64,000 bases of DNA from Legionella jamestowniensis (lineage in GTDB: Bacteria; Pseudomonadota; Gammaproteobacteria; Legionellales; Legionellaceae): the NCBI RefSeq assembly GCF_001467745.1, contig NZ_LNYG01000013.1, positions 1,177,354 through 1,241,353 on the forward strand, read 5' to 3'. The notes beneath the pieces are model-generated. The model saw nothing but the letters and a program-made list of their open reading frames with translations. It searched no databases and had not been told where the DNA came from. The position numbers and the translations under genes are program-made. Below are positions 1 through 8,972 of the stretch, in pieces (the first letter of the stretch is position 1; each line of letters begins with the position of its first letter).

Positions 1-1509
1 CGCATTAGTACTGCCGCTGTACACCGTTGAAGTGGCATAAACAGGGACATTACCAGCAAAATAATATTTAAGCAAAGGCATGATTTGGCGTGCTTTCGAA
101 GGGTAAGCCAGTAAAAAAATCATGTCAAAATCCTGGCGGCGGCTAGGTGTTACCTGAATTCGCTGTCCTAATAATTGCTTAATTTTCTTTTCCCGGCCTT
201 GGCTTTCTGTTACCTGTAAAAGACTTTGGATTGCCGCATTTAAATCACTATTATTTGCATAGCTAAATTTATCAGCGATCGCCCCGCCCAGACTGCGCCA
301 CTGCGCTATAAAGGCATCAGCGATCTCATCTCCCCAACTGCCGGCAGGATAAATAATTAATGCCCTCTTATGGCCACTTTTATTTGCTTCAATAGCCACC
401 TGTTTCGCTTCATTGCTTGGCGACAAGCCAAAACGATAGGCATTGGCATCCAAATTTGTTTCCATATCATTTAGCAATAAAGTTGGTACTGGATGTTCCA
501 TCGCAGCAACACGTGCAACGTCTGCTTTGCTTAAAGGCCCTACTACATAATCAGCACCCTCATCCAGCGCTTGAAGATAGAGGGAAGAAACGTCTCCTTT
601 TGCGGTGTCATAAAAACGAATATCAGCATTATTACCACTATTGTTGGCAGCAGCCATGAACCCATCGCGAATAGCGCCACCCGGGCCTGCCAAAGGACCA
701 CTTAAGGGGAGCAATAACGCCATACGCCGAGGTGTGCGATTTAAGTAAGGTTTAACCGCATCAAGGGAGGAAGGCAGGATGTTATTGGCTGGATGGGACG
801 GATATTGGTCTTGCCATTCTTCAACTTGCGCTAAGATGCTATAACTACTACTTGCACTCTGTCTTGCGATGAGGGCCAATCTCATCCATCCTTGCATGTC
901 TGAGCCCTCTTTCGCCTCGACAGCAAGCGTATTAAGTTCAGCCAAAGGTAATTTAGTTAGTGTCATCCATAAAATGCGACTGTTGTTGGCTCGAGCAGAT
1001 GCATCAGGTAACAAACGTTCCAATTTAATACGTTCGGTAACTGCTTCGGTTGCATTGCCTACTGATTCATAAGCAGCGGCTAAAATGTCATGATACTGTA
1101 CTTGATAAAAATCGGCTAAACTGTTAACGTCACCCACCCCAGAAAGCTTGGCAATCGCTGATTTGGGTTGCTGCCGCAACAGGTCTGTTTTCGCCAATAA
1201 AATATTTTTTTCTGACAGAAGCGCAGGAGGCAGGTAATCGCTGGTTTGGGCTAAAGTAGTTAGTCCCTCTTGCCACTGGCCATCATAAATTTGGCGACCA
1301 GCGGCCATGAGTAGCAACTGTTGTTGCTCCTCTCCCACCTGGTTTTTTGCCAGCGCAAGATAAGCTGACGCAGGTAGGCTATAGGGTGTGGTAGCCTGTT
1401 GATTCGCACGTTGCATCTGTGCCTGATTTTCAGCCACTTTGGTGCATTGTGAAAGCAATAAAGCCGCAGCCAGCAATAAGGTTATTTTTAATAGTGACTT
1501 TGCTAACAT
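1..1509 (-). CDS. lpoA: LpoA/LppC-type penicillin-binding-protein activator, C-terminus cut by window edge
   Basis: The frame is open from an ATG at 1509 to the window edge, so 503 codons of the N-terminal part are present and the C-terminus is missing. The protein opens with a basic and hydrophobic lipoprotein-type signal (MLAKSLLKITLLLAAALLLS then QC), so Cys22 is the probable lipidated residue. An N-terminal helical repeat-rich half is followed by a periplasmic-binding-protein-like half; the last visible stretch reads FAGNVPVYATSTVYSGS, as in the LpoA C-terminal domain. Family role: outer-membrane lipoprotein that activates the bifunctional peptidoglycan synthase PBP1A from the periplasm. 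It is divergent from rsmI with 39 bp between start codons, the usual neighbour of lpoA in gammaproteobacteria, which supports the call. Confidence 0.85.
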   Translation of the reverse strand, partial: MLAKSLLKITLLLAAALLLSQCTKVAENQAQMQRANQQATTPYSLPASAYLALAKNQVGEEQQQLLLMAAGRQIYDGQWQEGLTTLAQTSDYLPPALLSEKNILLAKTDLLRQQPKSAIAKLSGVGDVNSLADFYQVQYHDILAAAYESVGNATEAVTERIKLERLLPDASARANNSRILWMTLTKLPLAELNTLAVEAKEGSDMQGWMRLALIARQSASSSYSILAQVEEWQDQYPSHPANNILPSSLDAVKPYLNRTPRRMALLLPLSGPLAGPGGAIRDGFMAAANNSGNNADIRFYDTAKGDVSSLYLQALDEGADYVVGPLSKADVARVAAMEHPVPTLLLNDMETNLDANAYRFGLSPSNEAKQVAIEANKSGHKRALIIYPAGSWGDEIADAFIAQWRSLGGAIADKFSYANNSDLNAAIQSLLQVTESQGREKKIKQLLGQRIQVTPSRRQDFDMIFLLAYPSKARQIMPLLKYYFAGNVPVYATSTVYSGSTNA

Positions 1510-1548
1510 GAAGATAGTCCTAAACACAGGAACGCAATAGAATAAACT

Positions 1549-2403
1549 ATGGTAAAAAGTTCAGCAACCACCCCAGGCACTCTTTATATCGTTGCAACCC
1601 CTATCGGTAATCGCGATGATATTAGTTTAAGAGCGCTAGAAACACTAAAGTCTGTTGACAGCATTCTTGCTGAAGACACCAGACATTCCTTGCAATTACT
1701 CACTGCTTTAGGTATTCAAAAACCATTGATGTCATTACATGCCCATAATGAAACAGAGAAAAGTCAACAAATTGTTGCTCTGTTAGAACAAGGTAAATCG
1801 CTTGCTTTAGTGAGTGATGCAGGAACGCCGTTGATTAGCGACCCTGGGTTTCCTCTGGTCAAATTGGCTCGTGAGAAAAAAATTGCGGTCATTCCTATTC
1901 CTGGTCCCTGCGCGTTGATAACAGCTTTAAGTGCTGCAGGAATTCCCTGTGACAGTTTTACTTTCATTGGTTTTTTACCTGCCAAAACCACAGCCAGAAA
2001 AAATAAATTGGCAGCACTCTCCACAAGCGAACATACCTTGGTTTTTTATGAGTCCACACATCGTATTTGCGATTGCATCGACGATATCATTGCTGTTTAT
2101 GGCCCTGATTACGAGTTTGTTCTGGCCAAAGAATTAACGAAGGTCTTTGAACGCTTTGTGCAAGGCACGGCAGTTACCATAAAAAACTGGTTGCAAGAAG
2201 ATGCAGCACATTGCAAAGGCGAATTTGTTCTCTTACTACCCCCCAAATTACAAGAAACCACCTCGTTGCAAGAAGAAGAAACCCTGAGTATTCTGCTAAA
2301 AGAATTGCCATTAAAACAAGCCGTTAAACTGGCAGCCTCATTAACCAAAGGAAATAAAAATGAGCTTTATAAAAAAGCGTTGGTGTTGCAAAACCGAACC
2401 TAG
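1549..2403 (+). CDS. rsmI: 16S rRNA (cytidine1402-2'-O)-methyltransferase RsmI
   Basis: At 284 residues this is full length for RsmI, a SAM-dependent tetrapyrrole-methylase-fold enzyme that 2'-O-methylates C1402 in the 16S decoding centre. Visible hallmarks are GTLYIVATPIGNRDDIS near residue 10, LAEDTRHS near 40, VSDAGTPLISDPG near 87 (SAM-binding loop) and IPGPCALITALSAAG near 115. The start at 1549 is followed directly by the conserved N-terminus; an AGGA lies rather far upstream. It is divergent from lpoA. The next gene is convergent (ends at 2453), and no clear terminator hairpin is seen in the 49-bp gap. Confidence 0.96.
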   Translation: MVKSSATTPGTLYIVATPIGNRDDISLRALETLKSVDSILAEDTRHSLQLLTALGIQKPLMSLHAHNETEKSQQIVALLEQGKSLALVSDAGTPLISDPGFPLVKLAREKKIAVIPIPGPCALITALSAAGIPCDSFTFIGFLPAKTTARKNKLAALSTSEHTLVFYESTHRICDCIDDIIAVYGPDYEFVLAKELTKVFERFVQGTAVTIKNWLQEDAAHCKGEFVLLLPPKLQETTSLQEEETLSILLKELPLKQAVKLAASLTKGNKNELYKKALVLQNRT

Positions 2404-2452
2404 CAGTAGGGTTTTGCAAACTTTGCATAATACCTTCAGTTAAAGCGCGCTT

Positions 2453-3817
2453 TTAACCAGTAATCGCCCGAACGCAACGTACAGAAATGGGCCCGTCTTT
2501 AGGATCTTCATCCTGAAAATTTCCTCCCCCCACCGCAAAGAATTGATTCCACGCATTAGTAGGAAAATTAATAGAACTTTGCGTAGAACTCCAGTAAGGG
2601 CCAAAGAGGTTACCAATATTACCATTCTCTACCAAGTTGGTTTGCATGTTTTGCAAGGTAGGAGGATTGGGTGGAATGCCACAACCGGTGTTCTGGGCAG
2701 CATTATCATAGCCCATTTCACAAATCGCAGGTAAATACCAATCTGAGTATCCACCAATGGTTGCCTTACAAAGTCCTGCTGCATAAAACGATAGATTAAC
2801 CGCCGGATTTGTTTGTGGTGGTGAATAATAGTTTACAATCACATTGGTATTGCAAGCCCCATTCAATGCACCGTTGCAGGCTTCTGGCGGGTTTATCGAG
2901 TTCTGATTGATTCCAGGTATAGGGTCAAATACAGGGTTACCCGCATTGTCTGAACTCCAAATTCTTCCATCTATGCCAAAGCTAGCCTGATTTGAAAGTG
3001 CGGCTACTTTTCCACCAATGCTTCCGGTATTTACAGTATTGTCATTAATAGCAAATACATAACCTGATTGGTACACACTACCATAGGTGAGGATATTAAT
3101 AGTCGGCCGTACAGTATTGGTGTTACGCCCTGTAATAGCCAAGGTAATAGGGGTTGGATTTACATTACCAGGCGTGGCACTTGGTGTTGCGCCTGGAGTA
3201 ATTCTTATAAAACAACGTCCGCCTGGTTCTAACGTGCCACAAGTCGCTGGAAAAATAGTCGTTCCAGCAGGCAAAGCAGGGGATATACGGTAGACCACAT
3301 TGAATGCTGTTTCCGTACCCGTATTGGTAATAGTAATGATGCGCGAACGACCATTGGTTCTCAGTGCCAGTGTGGAAACACTACTTGATAGGGTAGTGTC
3401 CCCAGGGGCTGCAACAAGTTTAATATTGAGCACATGTTCTGCTTTTGGTTGATAACACTCTAAAGGATTCAATTTATCGCAAACCTTAGGGCCACCAAAG
3501 GTATCTCCCGAGAGAGAACGCCCTATAATGCGCAAAGTGAGTATACAGGATTGATGATAGGCTAAAGTAAAATTTGTTGGACAATTTCCTGCTGTCATAA
3601 CTTGTTGAATGCCTGGAATGGGAACCATGCGCAAAGTATGCGTTCGTGTAGATTGATTGGTAACTTCATATTGCACAGTAATAGTGTCATCTGTTTCAAC
3701 GGTTACTGAGGTGGGTGTACGGGGGAAAAAGGTCCACACCGGTTTCCCCGCTTGCAAAGTAGAAGCCAAAAATAAACTACCTGCACAAAGCCACAAATTA
3801 TCAAGATTAAATTTCAT
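2453..3817 (-). CDS. Secreted protein with a DUF1566/Lcl-type C-terminal domain
   Basis: The 454-residue protein begins with a Sec signal peptide (MKFNLDNLWLCAGSLFLAST, cleavage probably near LQAGK). Residues about 25-240 look like repeated immunoglobulin-like beta sandwiches (TITVQYEVTNQSTRTHTLRM; later ITITNTGTETAFNVVYRI). Residues about 245-454 carry the DUF1566 pattern: cysteine-rich loops, YSDWYLPAICEMGYDNA, PYWSSTQSS and a terminal ISVRCVRAITG. DUF1566 domains occur in many secreted Legionella proteins, including the collagen-like adhesin Lcl; no collagen repeat is present here. Substrate or receptor is unknown. It stands alone, convergent with rsmI and divergent from the AlkB-type gene. 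Surface or secreted localisation is inferred from the signal peptide and the paired cysteines. Confidence 0.75.
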   Translation of the reverse strand: MKFNLDNLWLCAGSLFLASTLQAGKPVWTFFPRTPTSVTVETDDTITVQYEVTNQSTRTHTLRMVPIPGIQQVMTAGNCPTNFTLAYHQSCILTLRIIGRSLSGDTFGGPKVCDKLNPLECYQPKAEHVLNIKLVAAPGDTTLSSSVSTLALRTNGRSRIITITNTGTETAFNVVYRISPALPAGTTIFPATCGTLEPGGRCFIRITPGATPSATPGNVNPTPITLAITGRNTNTVRPTINILTYGSVYQSGYVFAINDNTVNTGSIGGKVAALSNQASFGIDGRIWSSDNAGNPVFDPIPGINQNSINPPEACNGALNGACNTNVIVNYYSPPQTNPAVNLSFYAAGLCKATIGGYSDWYLPAICEMGYDNAAQNTGCGIPPNPPTLQNMQTNLVENGNIGNLFGPYWSSTQSSINFPTNAWNQFFAVGGGNFQDEDPKDGPISVRCVRAITG

Positions 3818-4063
3818 AGAGCATCCTTACTTCAATAAATATTATGGAAATAAACAGCTAACTGTTTCCCTGACCAGGCCTTGTCTCGTTTTCTTTTTAT
3901 GGTTACAAGTTATCTAACACTGAAAACCATCTAAGTTTCACAAAAGACATGTAGACATGCCCTATAATCAAATCGGCTTCTATTGTCTGCAAATATTGAT
4001 TTCAGCTATTTTAAAGCATTAATCTTAAAAATTAACTATAGTATTTATAGAAGTGAGGACTTT

Positions 4064-5134
4064 ATGTCTTGGCCGAAGAAGTTACGTTTTTTATTGCTTT
4101 ACTTGGTGGTACCACTGCCGCTTTTAGGTTTTTGGGCAGGGGGCTTCTATAACTTTATAACCGTTGCCACCTTATTTGCACTCATTCCCATCATCGATTA
4201 TGTCATAAAAGACTCCTACAATCCGGCTGCTACTGAAGAAACTCATTTATTGCAAGATCATTTTTTTATCAACGTCATCTTATTCTATGTCCCTTTACAA
4301 ATCATTTTGTTGTTGGCGGGTATCTTTCTTATCAGCCATTATTCCTTACATTGGTATGAATGGCTTGGATTTACCTTATCGATTGGTTTAATCACCGGTG
4401 GTGGCGGTATTAACCTTGCCCATGAATTAATGCATAAAAATAATAATTTTCAACAAATGATGAGCAAAATATTATTAATAACCGTCTGCTATGGACATTT
4501 TTTCATTGAACATGTCAGAGGTCATCATGTAAAAGTTGCCACCCCAGAAGATCCTTCTTCTGCACGTTTTGGAGAAAGTCTTTATCGGTTTTTACCACGT
4601 ACAATTATCGGTTCATTTAAATCCGCACTTCACTTGGAAAATAAGCGCTTAATGCAAAAAAAGCAGGCTTTTTTTAGCCATCACAATCAATTCTTATGGA
4701 TTATCGGGGCACCTGCTACCATTGCCATTCTCTGTTTTCTTTATGGCGGGTGGGCGGCATTGCTTTTTTTTCTCGGACAAGCGGTCGTGGCTTTTGTGGT
4801 TTTAGAAATTGTTAATTACGTTGAACATTATGGGCTTGAACGCAAGAAATTAGCGAATGGACATTATGAATGTGTCTCCTATCGACATTCTTGGAATGCT
4901 AATCATTGGTTAAGTAATGCGTTGCTTTACCACTTACAAAGGCATTCGGATCACCATGCACACGGGGCTCGGCCTTATCAACTTCTTAAACATCATGATG
5001 AAAGCCCCCAACTACCTTCTGGCTATCTGGGAATGATTATTTTAGCGCTAATTCCGCCATTATGGTTTGCAATCATGGATAAAAGAGTACTCTCTTATAG
5101 AAAAGAAAATTGCCTCAACCGACCTAGACAATAA
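4064..5134 (+). CDS. AlkB-family membrane di-iron hydroxylase (alkane 1-monooxygenase type)
   Basis: An in-frame start exists at 3983, but the ATG at 4064 has GTGAGG 4-11 bases upstream and begins the family-like N-terminus MSWPKKLRFLLLYLVV, giving 356 residues. The histidine boxes of integral-membrane di-iron oxygenases are present in order: HELMHK, EHVRGHH, NYVEHYGLER and LQRHSDHHAHG. Several hydrophobic segments lie between them. The family hydroxylates terminal methyl groups of alkanes or related hydrophobic chains in the inner membrane, using electrons from rubredoxin and rubredoxin reductase; neither partner is encoded nearby. The gene is monocistronic and convergent with the polysaccharide operon. 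Actual substrate is unknown; a fatty acyl or lipid chain is as likely as a free alkane in this lifestyle. Confidence 0.85.
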   Translation: MSWPKKLRFLLLYLVVPLPLLGFWAGGFYNFITVATLFALIPIIDYVIKDSYNPAATEETHLLQDHFFINVILFYVPLQIILLLAGIFLISHYSLHWYEWLGFTLSIGLITGGGGINLAHELMHKNNNFQQMMSKILLITVCYGHFFIEHVRGHHVKVATPEDPSSARFGESLYRFLPRTIIGSFKSALHLENKRLMQKKQAFFSHHNQFLWIIGAPATIAILCFLYGGWAALLFFLGQAVVAFVVLEIVNYVEHYGLERKKLANGHYECVSYRHSWNANHWLSNALLYHLQRHSDHHAHGARPYQLLKHHDESPQLPSGYLGMIILALIPPLWFAIMDKRVLSYRKENCLNRPRQ

Positions 5135-5151
5135 AACGTTAGTCTTGCAAG

Positions 5152-6552
5152 TTATTTACGCCAGGCTCTATGTTTTGTAATCCATAAATCCGTAATAAAT
5201 TTAAAAATAACCACAAGATCATAAAGCAAAAGGAAGTATCGCAAAGGGGAGGTTAGAAGGCTTTTAAAAAACATTTTTATTCGTTCGCCTTTTGTACTCA
5301 TTGCAACAAGCAAACTGGAAATTAATGACTCAAAAATAAAAGTTAATAAAAAAACCTCCCACCAGCCAAAAATAATAAACAATAAAAAAATGGTAGGAAA
5401 TAAAATTTTTTCAACGGTGTTGGTGAAAATAAACCAGCCAATAGGGCGACCAAATTTTCTAGTAATATCCACACCAAAGCTTTGTCGATACTGTTCCTTA
5501 ATTTTCCTTCTGGCTTTAAACTCTTCTTCGTTTTTTCTATTACGAATTTTATATATCAATTTATTAATTACTTTAAAAGGGGTAGAAACCAAGTAATTAA
5601 AATAATAGACACTTTGAAGAAAAGCTGACGACCATAAAAACACTTGAAAGGGTAAACGTTGAATATAGGGCTCTAAAGTGCAGGCTGAAACGTCGAGTAA
5701 CTGGATGTTTCGATAGCCTTCGTTAGTAAATGCAAATCCTATGTAGATATCCTCTGAAGTCGTTAAATCATTGCCTAACGTTTCTCTCGCGCTTAGGAAA
5801 ATATCCTTGATATATTTTCTTCTATAAGCAACAGCACAACCCACAGGATTAATAATAGTGCCAAAGAAAATCATTTCGGCGTGATAGATGAATTTTTGCA
5901 AAAATTTATACATTACATCGCGGTAAAGGTTAGTGATAAATCGTGCAAAACGTTGTAAATTAGTATTTCTTTTGTAATAACCAGCCTGAGGATAACATTT
6001 AAAATGGTCTTTTAAGGCATTTCCCACTTTTTCATCAGCAAGTAATTTGCTGCGATCTTTTTCTTTTAGCGGGTAAATTATTCCGCAAGCAGAAGCAATA
6101 CCAACCCCTTTATAGAGCTCTTCTACCAGCCGTTCAAGATAGTTTTCAGAAACCAGGATGGTATCACTATCCAGAACAAACTCTACATCGGCATCACTTT
6201 CATAGGCACCTTTTTCGATACTCGGTGTTTTTCCAATACTCTTTTCTCTTCTTATAATGCTCACATTCGTTAAATTTAATCTTTTGCAGATATCTTCAGC
6301 AAATACTTTGGTATTGTCTAAACTGCCATCATCAATCACAAAAATATGGCGAGGCTTTAACGTTTGGCGTGCCAGTGAAGCAATGCACAAATCTATTTCT
6401 GCTTCGGCATTATAGGCTGGGATGATAGCATCCACCACTGCATCGCGCCAATTTTCTGCCGGTGTGGGAGTGGTTTTGTCACGCCCATAGATCAAACCAA
6501 TAATACTTGTGACAATGGTAGGACCTATTAGGAAATAAGATAAAGTTGCCAT
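5152..6552 (-). CDS. Membrane glycosyltransferase family 2, probable polysaccharide synthase
   Basis: The 466-residue protein has an N-terminal membrane segment (residues 1-22), a GT-A catalytic domain and three or four C-terminal membrane helices (about 365-450), the topology of processive synthases such as PgaC and HasA. GT2 signatures are DAIIPAYNAEAEIDLCI near 42, VIDDGSLDNT near 73, VLDSDTIL near 125 (DxD metal site) and TTSEDIYIG near 263 (catalytic acid region). A canonical QxxRW processivity motif is not obvious; the corresponding stretch reads YIQRLPFQVFLW. It is the last gene of a four-gene operon, 3 bp after the UDP-sugar dehydrogenase, so it probably polymerises the uronic or amino-uronic sugar made by its neighbours. 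A non-processive transferase is the alternative. Confidence 0.8.
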   Translation of the reverse strand: MATLSYFLIGPTIVTSIIGLIYGRDKTTPTPAENWRDAVVDAIIPAYNAEAEIDLCIASLARQTLKPRHIFVIDDGSLDNTKVFAEDICKRLNLTNVSIIRREKSIGKTPSIEKGAYESDADVEFVLDSDTILVSENYLERLVEELYKGVGIASACGIIYPLKEKDRSKLLADEKVGNALKDHFKCYPQAGYYKRNTNLQRFARFITNLYRDVMYKFLQKFIYHAEMIFFGTIINPVGCAVAYRRKYIKDIFLSARETLGNDLTTSEDIYIGFAFTNEGYRNIQLLDVSACTLEPYIQRLPFQVFLWSSAFLQSVYYFNYLVSTPFKVINKLIYKIRNRKNEEEFKARRKIKEQYRQSFGVDITRKFGRPIGWFIFTNTVEKILFPTIFLLFIIFGWWEVFLLTFIFESLISSLLVAMSTKGERIKMFFKSLLTSPLRYFLLLYDLVVIFKFITDLWITKHRAWRK

Positions 6553-6555
6553 TAT

Positions 6556-7830
6556 TTATAAATTCCAATAGTGCAAATTGCCTAAATTTTTGTTCTCTTC
6601 AATGAACAAATTAGGAATGTCCATTATTAAACCAGTTGGCTTAAGCTTGTTAACAAATTGCTGAAAACCTTTCTTGCGATAAAAATCATGCTGCACGATG
6701 ATAATCGCAACGGAAATATCTTGCATATCTTCAAATTCAATTAAATCCAGTTGGTATTTTTCCTTGACAATTTTTTTATTAGCCCAAGGATCATGGGCAA
6801 TATAATTAAAGCCATATCCTTTAAGTTCTTTAATGAGTTTAAAAGCAAGACTGTTGCGAATATCCGGGACATTTTCTTTATAAGTCACACCAAACAAGCC
6901 GATTTTTATTGTTTCGAAACTAATATTTTTTTTGATGAGTATTTTATTCATTTCATGGATGATAAATTGCGTCATGCCGTCATTAACTTGGCGGGCAGCT
7001 AATATGATTTTAGGTTCAACACCATGCCTTTTTGCTTTAAATGCTAAATATTGCGGATCAATAGCAATACAGTGGCCGCCAACAAACCCTGGCTTAAACG
7101 GTATGAAACTCCATTTTGTTTTTGCTCCCTCGAGAATTTCATGGGTATCTAAATCAAGGGCATGCATGATTTGTGCGAATTCATTCATAAAGGCAATATT
7201 GATATCTCGTTGTGTGTTTTCCAGCACCTTTACTGCTTCTGCTGTTTTTATAGTTGAAACGGTATAAACTGTGTCACAAATTAAATGGTAAGCTGCTTTG
7301 ACTTCTTGAAGCGTAGATTCATTTTGAGCGGAAATAACTTTAGGAATATTCCGTAAGTCATGTTCTGTGTCCCCGGGACTTATTCTTTCAGGTGAATAGC
7401 CAACATTAAAATCCTGACCACAGCGCAGATGGCTTACTTCCTCCAAAATAGGAATGCAAACCTCCTCTGTTGTGCCGGGATAGACAGTAGACTCAAAAAC
7501 AACAATGTCTCCCTTTTTGAGGACTTCACCTAAACTTCTTGTTGCATTAATCAAAGGCTCTAAATTAGGAAGCTCATAAAAATAAGCGGGGGTAGAAACA
7601 GCTACTATGTAAAAATTAGCTGCTTTTATTAATTCAATGTCATTGGTTAACTTAAGTTTGCTATTTTTTAACCTGTCAGAAGAGATGAGATGATTTCTAT
7701 CCTGGTTTTGCTGTAATTCTGCGATTCTATGTTTTGAAATATCATATCCATAAGTTTCTTTACTGTCCGCTAAAGAAATTGCCAACTCTAGTCCAACATA
7801 GCCTAAGCCTATTACCGCAAACGTTTTCAT
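6556..7830 (-). CDS. UDP-N-acetylhexosamine/UDP-hexose 6-dehydrogenase, TviB/WbpO/WecC-like
   Basis: At 424 residues this has the full length of nucleotide-sugar dehydrogenases. Residues 1-30 form the NAD-binding Rossmann start (FAVIGLGYVGLELAISLADS). VFESTVYPGTTEE near 112, VGYSPERISPGD near 143, KVLENTQRDINIAFMNE near 205 and GFVGGHCIAIDPQY near 248 follow, the last holding the catalytic cysteine. The residue pattern resembles TviB (Vi antigen) and WbpO more than Ugd, suggesting oxidation of UDP-GlcNAc or UDP-GalNAc to the uronic acid. It lies 50 bp downstream of the epimerase and 3 bp upstream of the synthase. UDP-glucuronate as product remains possible. Confidence 0.88.
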   Translation of the reverse strand: MKTFAVIGLGYVGLELAISLADSKETYGYDISKHRIAELQQNQDRNHLISSDRLKNSKLKLTNDIELIKAANFYIVAVSTPAYFYELPNLEPLINATRSLGEVLKKGDIVVFESTVYPGTTEEVCIPILEEVSHLRCGQDFNVGYSPERISPGDTEHDLRNIPKVISAQNESTLQEVKAAYHLICDTVYTVSTIKTAEAVKVLENTQRDINIAFMNEFAQIMHALDLDTHEILEGAKTKWSFIPFKPGFVGGHCIAIDPQYLAFKAKRHGVEPKIILAARQVNDGMTQFIIHEMNKILIKKNISFETIKIGLFGVTYKENVPDIRNSLAFKLIKELKGYGFNYIAHDPWANKKIVKEKYQLDLIEFEDMQDISVAIIIVQHDFYRKKGFQQFVNKLKPTGLIMDIPNLFIEENKNLGNLHYWNL

Positions 7831-7880
7831 AACACCCTTCCTTGTGTTCCATACTAACTATGATAGCTTATCCTTTCCAT

Positions 7881-8861
7881 TCAACAATGATCGCTTACTT
7901 TTTTATTAAGAGCAGTCAAAGTATGTATCGTTTCTTCTAAAGAAAACTTGTGTTTAAAGTCAATATAATGAAATAACCTGTCTAAGTCCGGTCTTCTTCT
8001 TTGAATATCAATATAATTTTTTCCATACGCTTTTAAATAGGAAATATGCTGAATGTCTCCCTTAGGGTTTACAATATTTTTTACTAATTCAGCCAGTTTG
8101 TTGATGCTGATTTCTCGGTTATTACCCACATTAATAATTTTACCAAATGCTTTTTTACTGTTCATGAGTAAATCCAGCATGACCACCGTATCACGTACAT
8201 CACAAAATGAGCGCGTTTGTTCACCTGAACCAAATACGGTAATTGGCTGCTTCAACATCGCCTGATTGACGAAATTAGGGACCACCATACCATAACGGCC
8301 TGTTTGTCTTGGACCAATGGTATTAAATAGGCGGGCGATGATGACTGGAACATGAAATTTTTTGTAGTAAGCCAATCCCATTGCCTCATTAGCTAATTTG
8401 CTAATGGCATAGTTCCAACGGTTTTCAGCAGCAGTTTCAATAATAATGTTATCCTCTTCTGCAAGGGGCAATTTGTTATTTGGACCATAAACTTCAGCAC
8501 TTGAAGCCAGTAATACTTGCGCTTTCCAATTGGTCTTTGAGACTGCTTTTAATATGTTTTCACAACCTGCAATATTTACCGATAGAACCTTTTCTGGTTC
8601 TTGAATAACCTTATAGACGCCGACTATGGCAGCCATGTGATAGATGCGATCGGCCCACGACACAAATTTTTCAATCTCTGGCCAGGTAATAATATTATCT
8701 TTAATAAAATGAAAGTTAGGATTAGAAAAAAATTGTTTAATATTACTTTCCACGCCCGAGCTTAAGTCATCAATACCACATACTGTATCACCTTTGTCTA
8801 AATGGTATTCAACAAGATGGGAACCTATGAAACCCGCAGCACCGGTAATTAATATTCGCAT
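7881..8861 (-). CDS. NAD-dependent sugar-nucleotide epimerase/dehydratase (extended SDR)
   Basis: The 326-residue protein has the extended-SDR NAD motif at the N-terminus (MRILITGAAGFIGSHLVEYH) and a YAISK active-site YxxxK near residue 157, preceded by LLASSAEVYG (active-site Ser/Thr). RLFNTIGPRQTGRYGMVVP and GSGEQTRSFCDVRDT are the substrate-side signatures seen in UDP-glucuronate decarboxylases and UDP-hexose 4-epimerases. Its partner dehydrogenase is TviB-like, so a TviC/WbpP-type 4-epimerase fits the pathway. The GxGxQTRSFC stretch is equally typical of UDP-xylose synthases, so the reaction is not decided. It is the second gene of the operon, 111 bp after the TPR gene. Confidence 0.82.
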   Translation of the reverse strand: MRILITGAAGFIGSHLVEYHLDKGDTVCGIDDLSSGVESNIKQFFSNPNFHFIKDNIITWPEIEKFVSWADRIYHMAAIVGVYKVIQEPEKVLSVNIAGCENILKAVSKTNWKAQVLLASSAEVYGPNNKLPLAEEDNIIIETAAENRWNYAISKLANEAMGLAYYKKFHVPVIIARLFNTIGPRQTGRYGMVVPNFVNQAMLKQPITVFGSGEQTRSFCDVRDTVVMLDLLMNSKKAFGKIINVGNNREISINKLAELVKNIVNPKGDIQHISYLKAYGKNYIDIQRRRPDLDRLFHYIDFKHKFSLEETIHTLTALNKKVSDHC

Positions 8862-8972
8862 AGAAGCTAATATCCTTATAATTTTTTTTAAGTTTTATTA
8901 TAGTGTAGTTGGATTTTTTAAATATTTGTGCTGAAATTTGCAGCATTATAGGAGGGTATAACCTTCTTGCAC

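Noticed and set aside
1764..2024. Minus-strand frame inside rsmI
   Set aside because: Shadow of rsmI, which has clear family motifs on the plus strand.
2404..2452. Possible RNase P RNA gene after rsmI
   Set aside because: rnpB follows rsmI in some gammaproteobacteria, but only 49 bp separate rsmI and the next gene, too short for the RNA.
3983..4063. Long N-terminal extension of the AlkB-like gene
   Set aside because: The extension is not family-like and the ribosome site (GTGAGG) is before the ATG at 4064.
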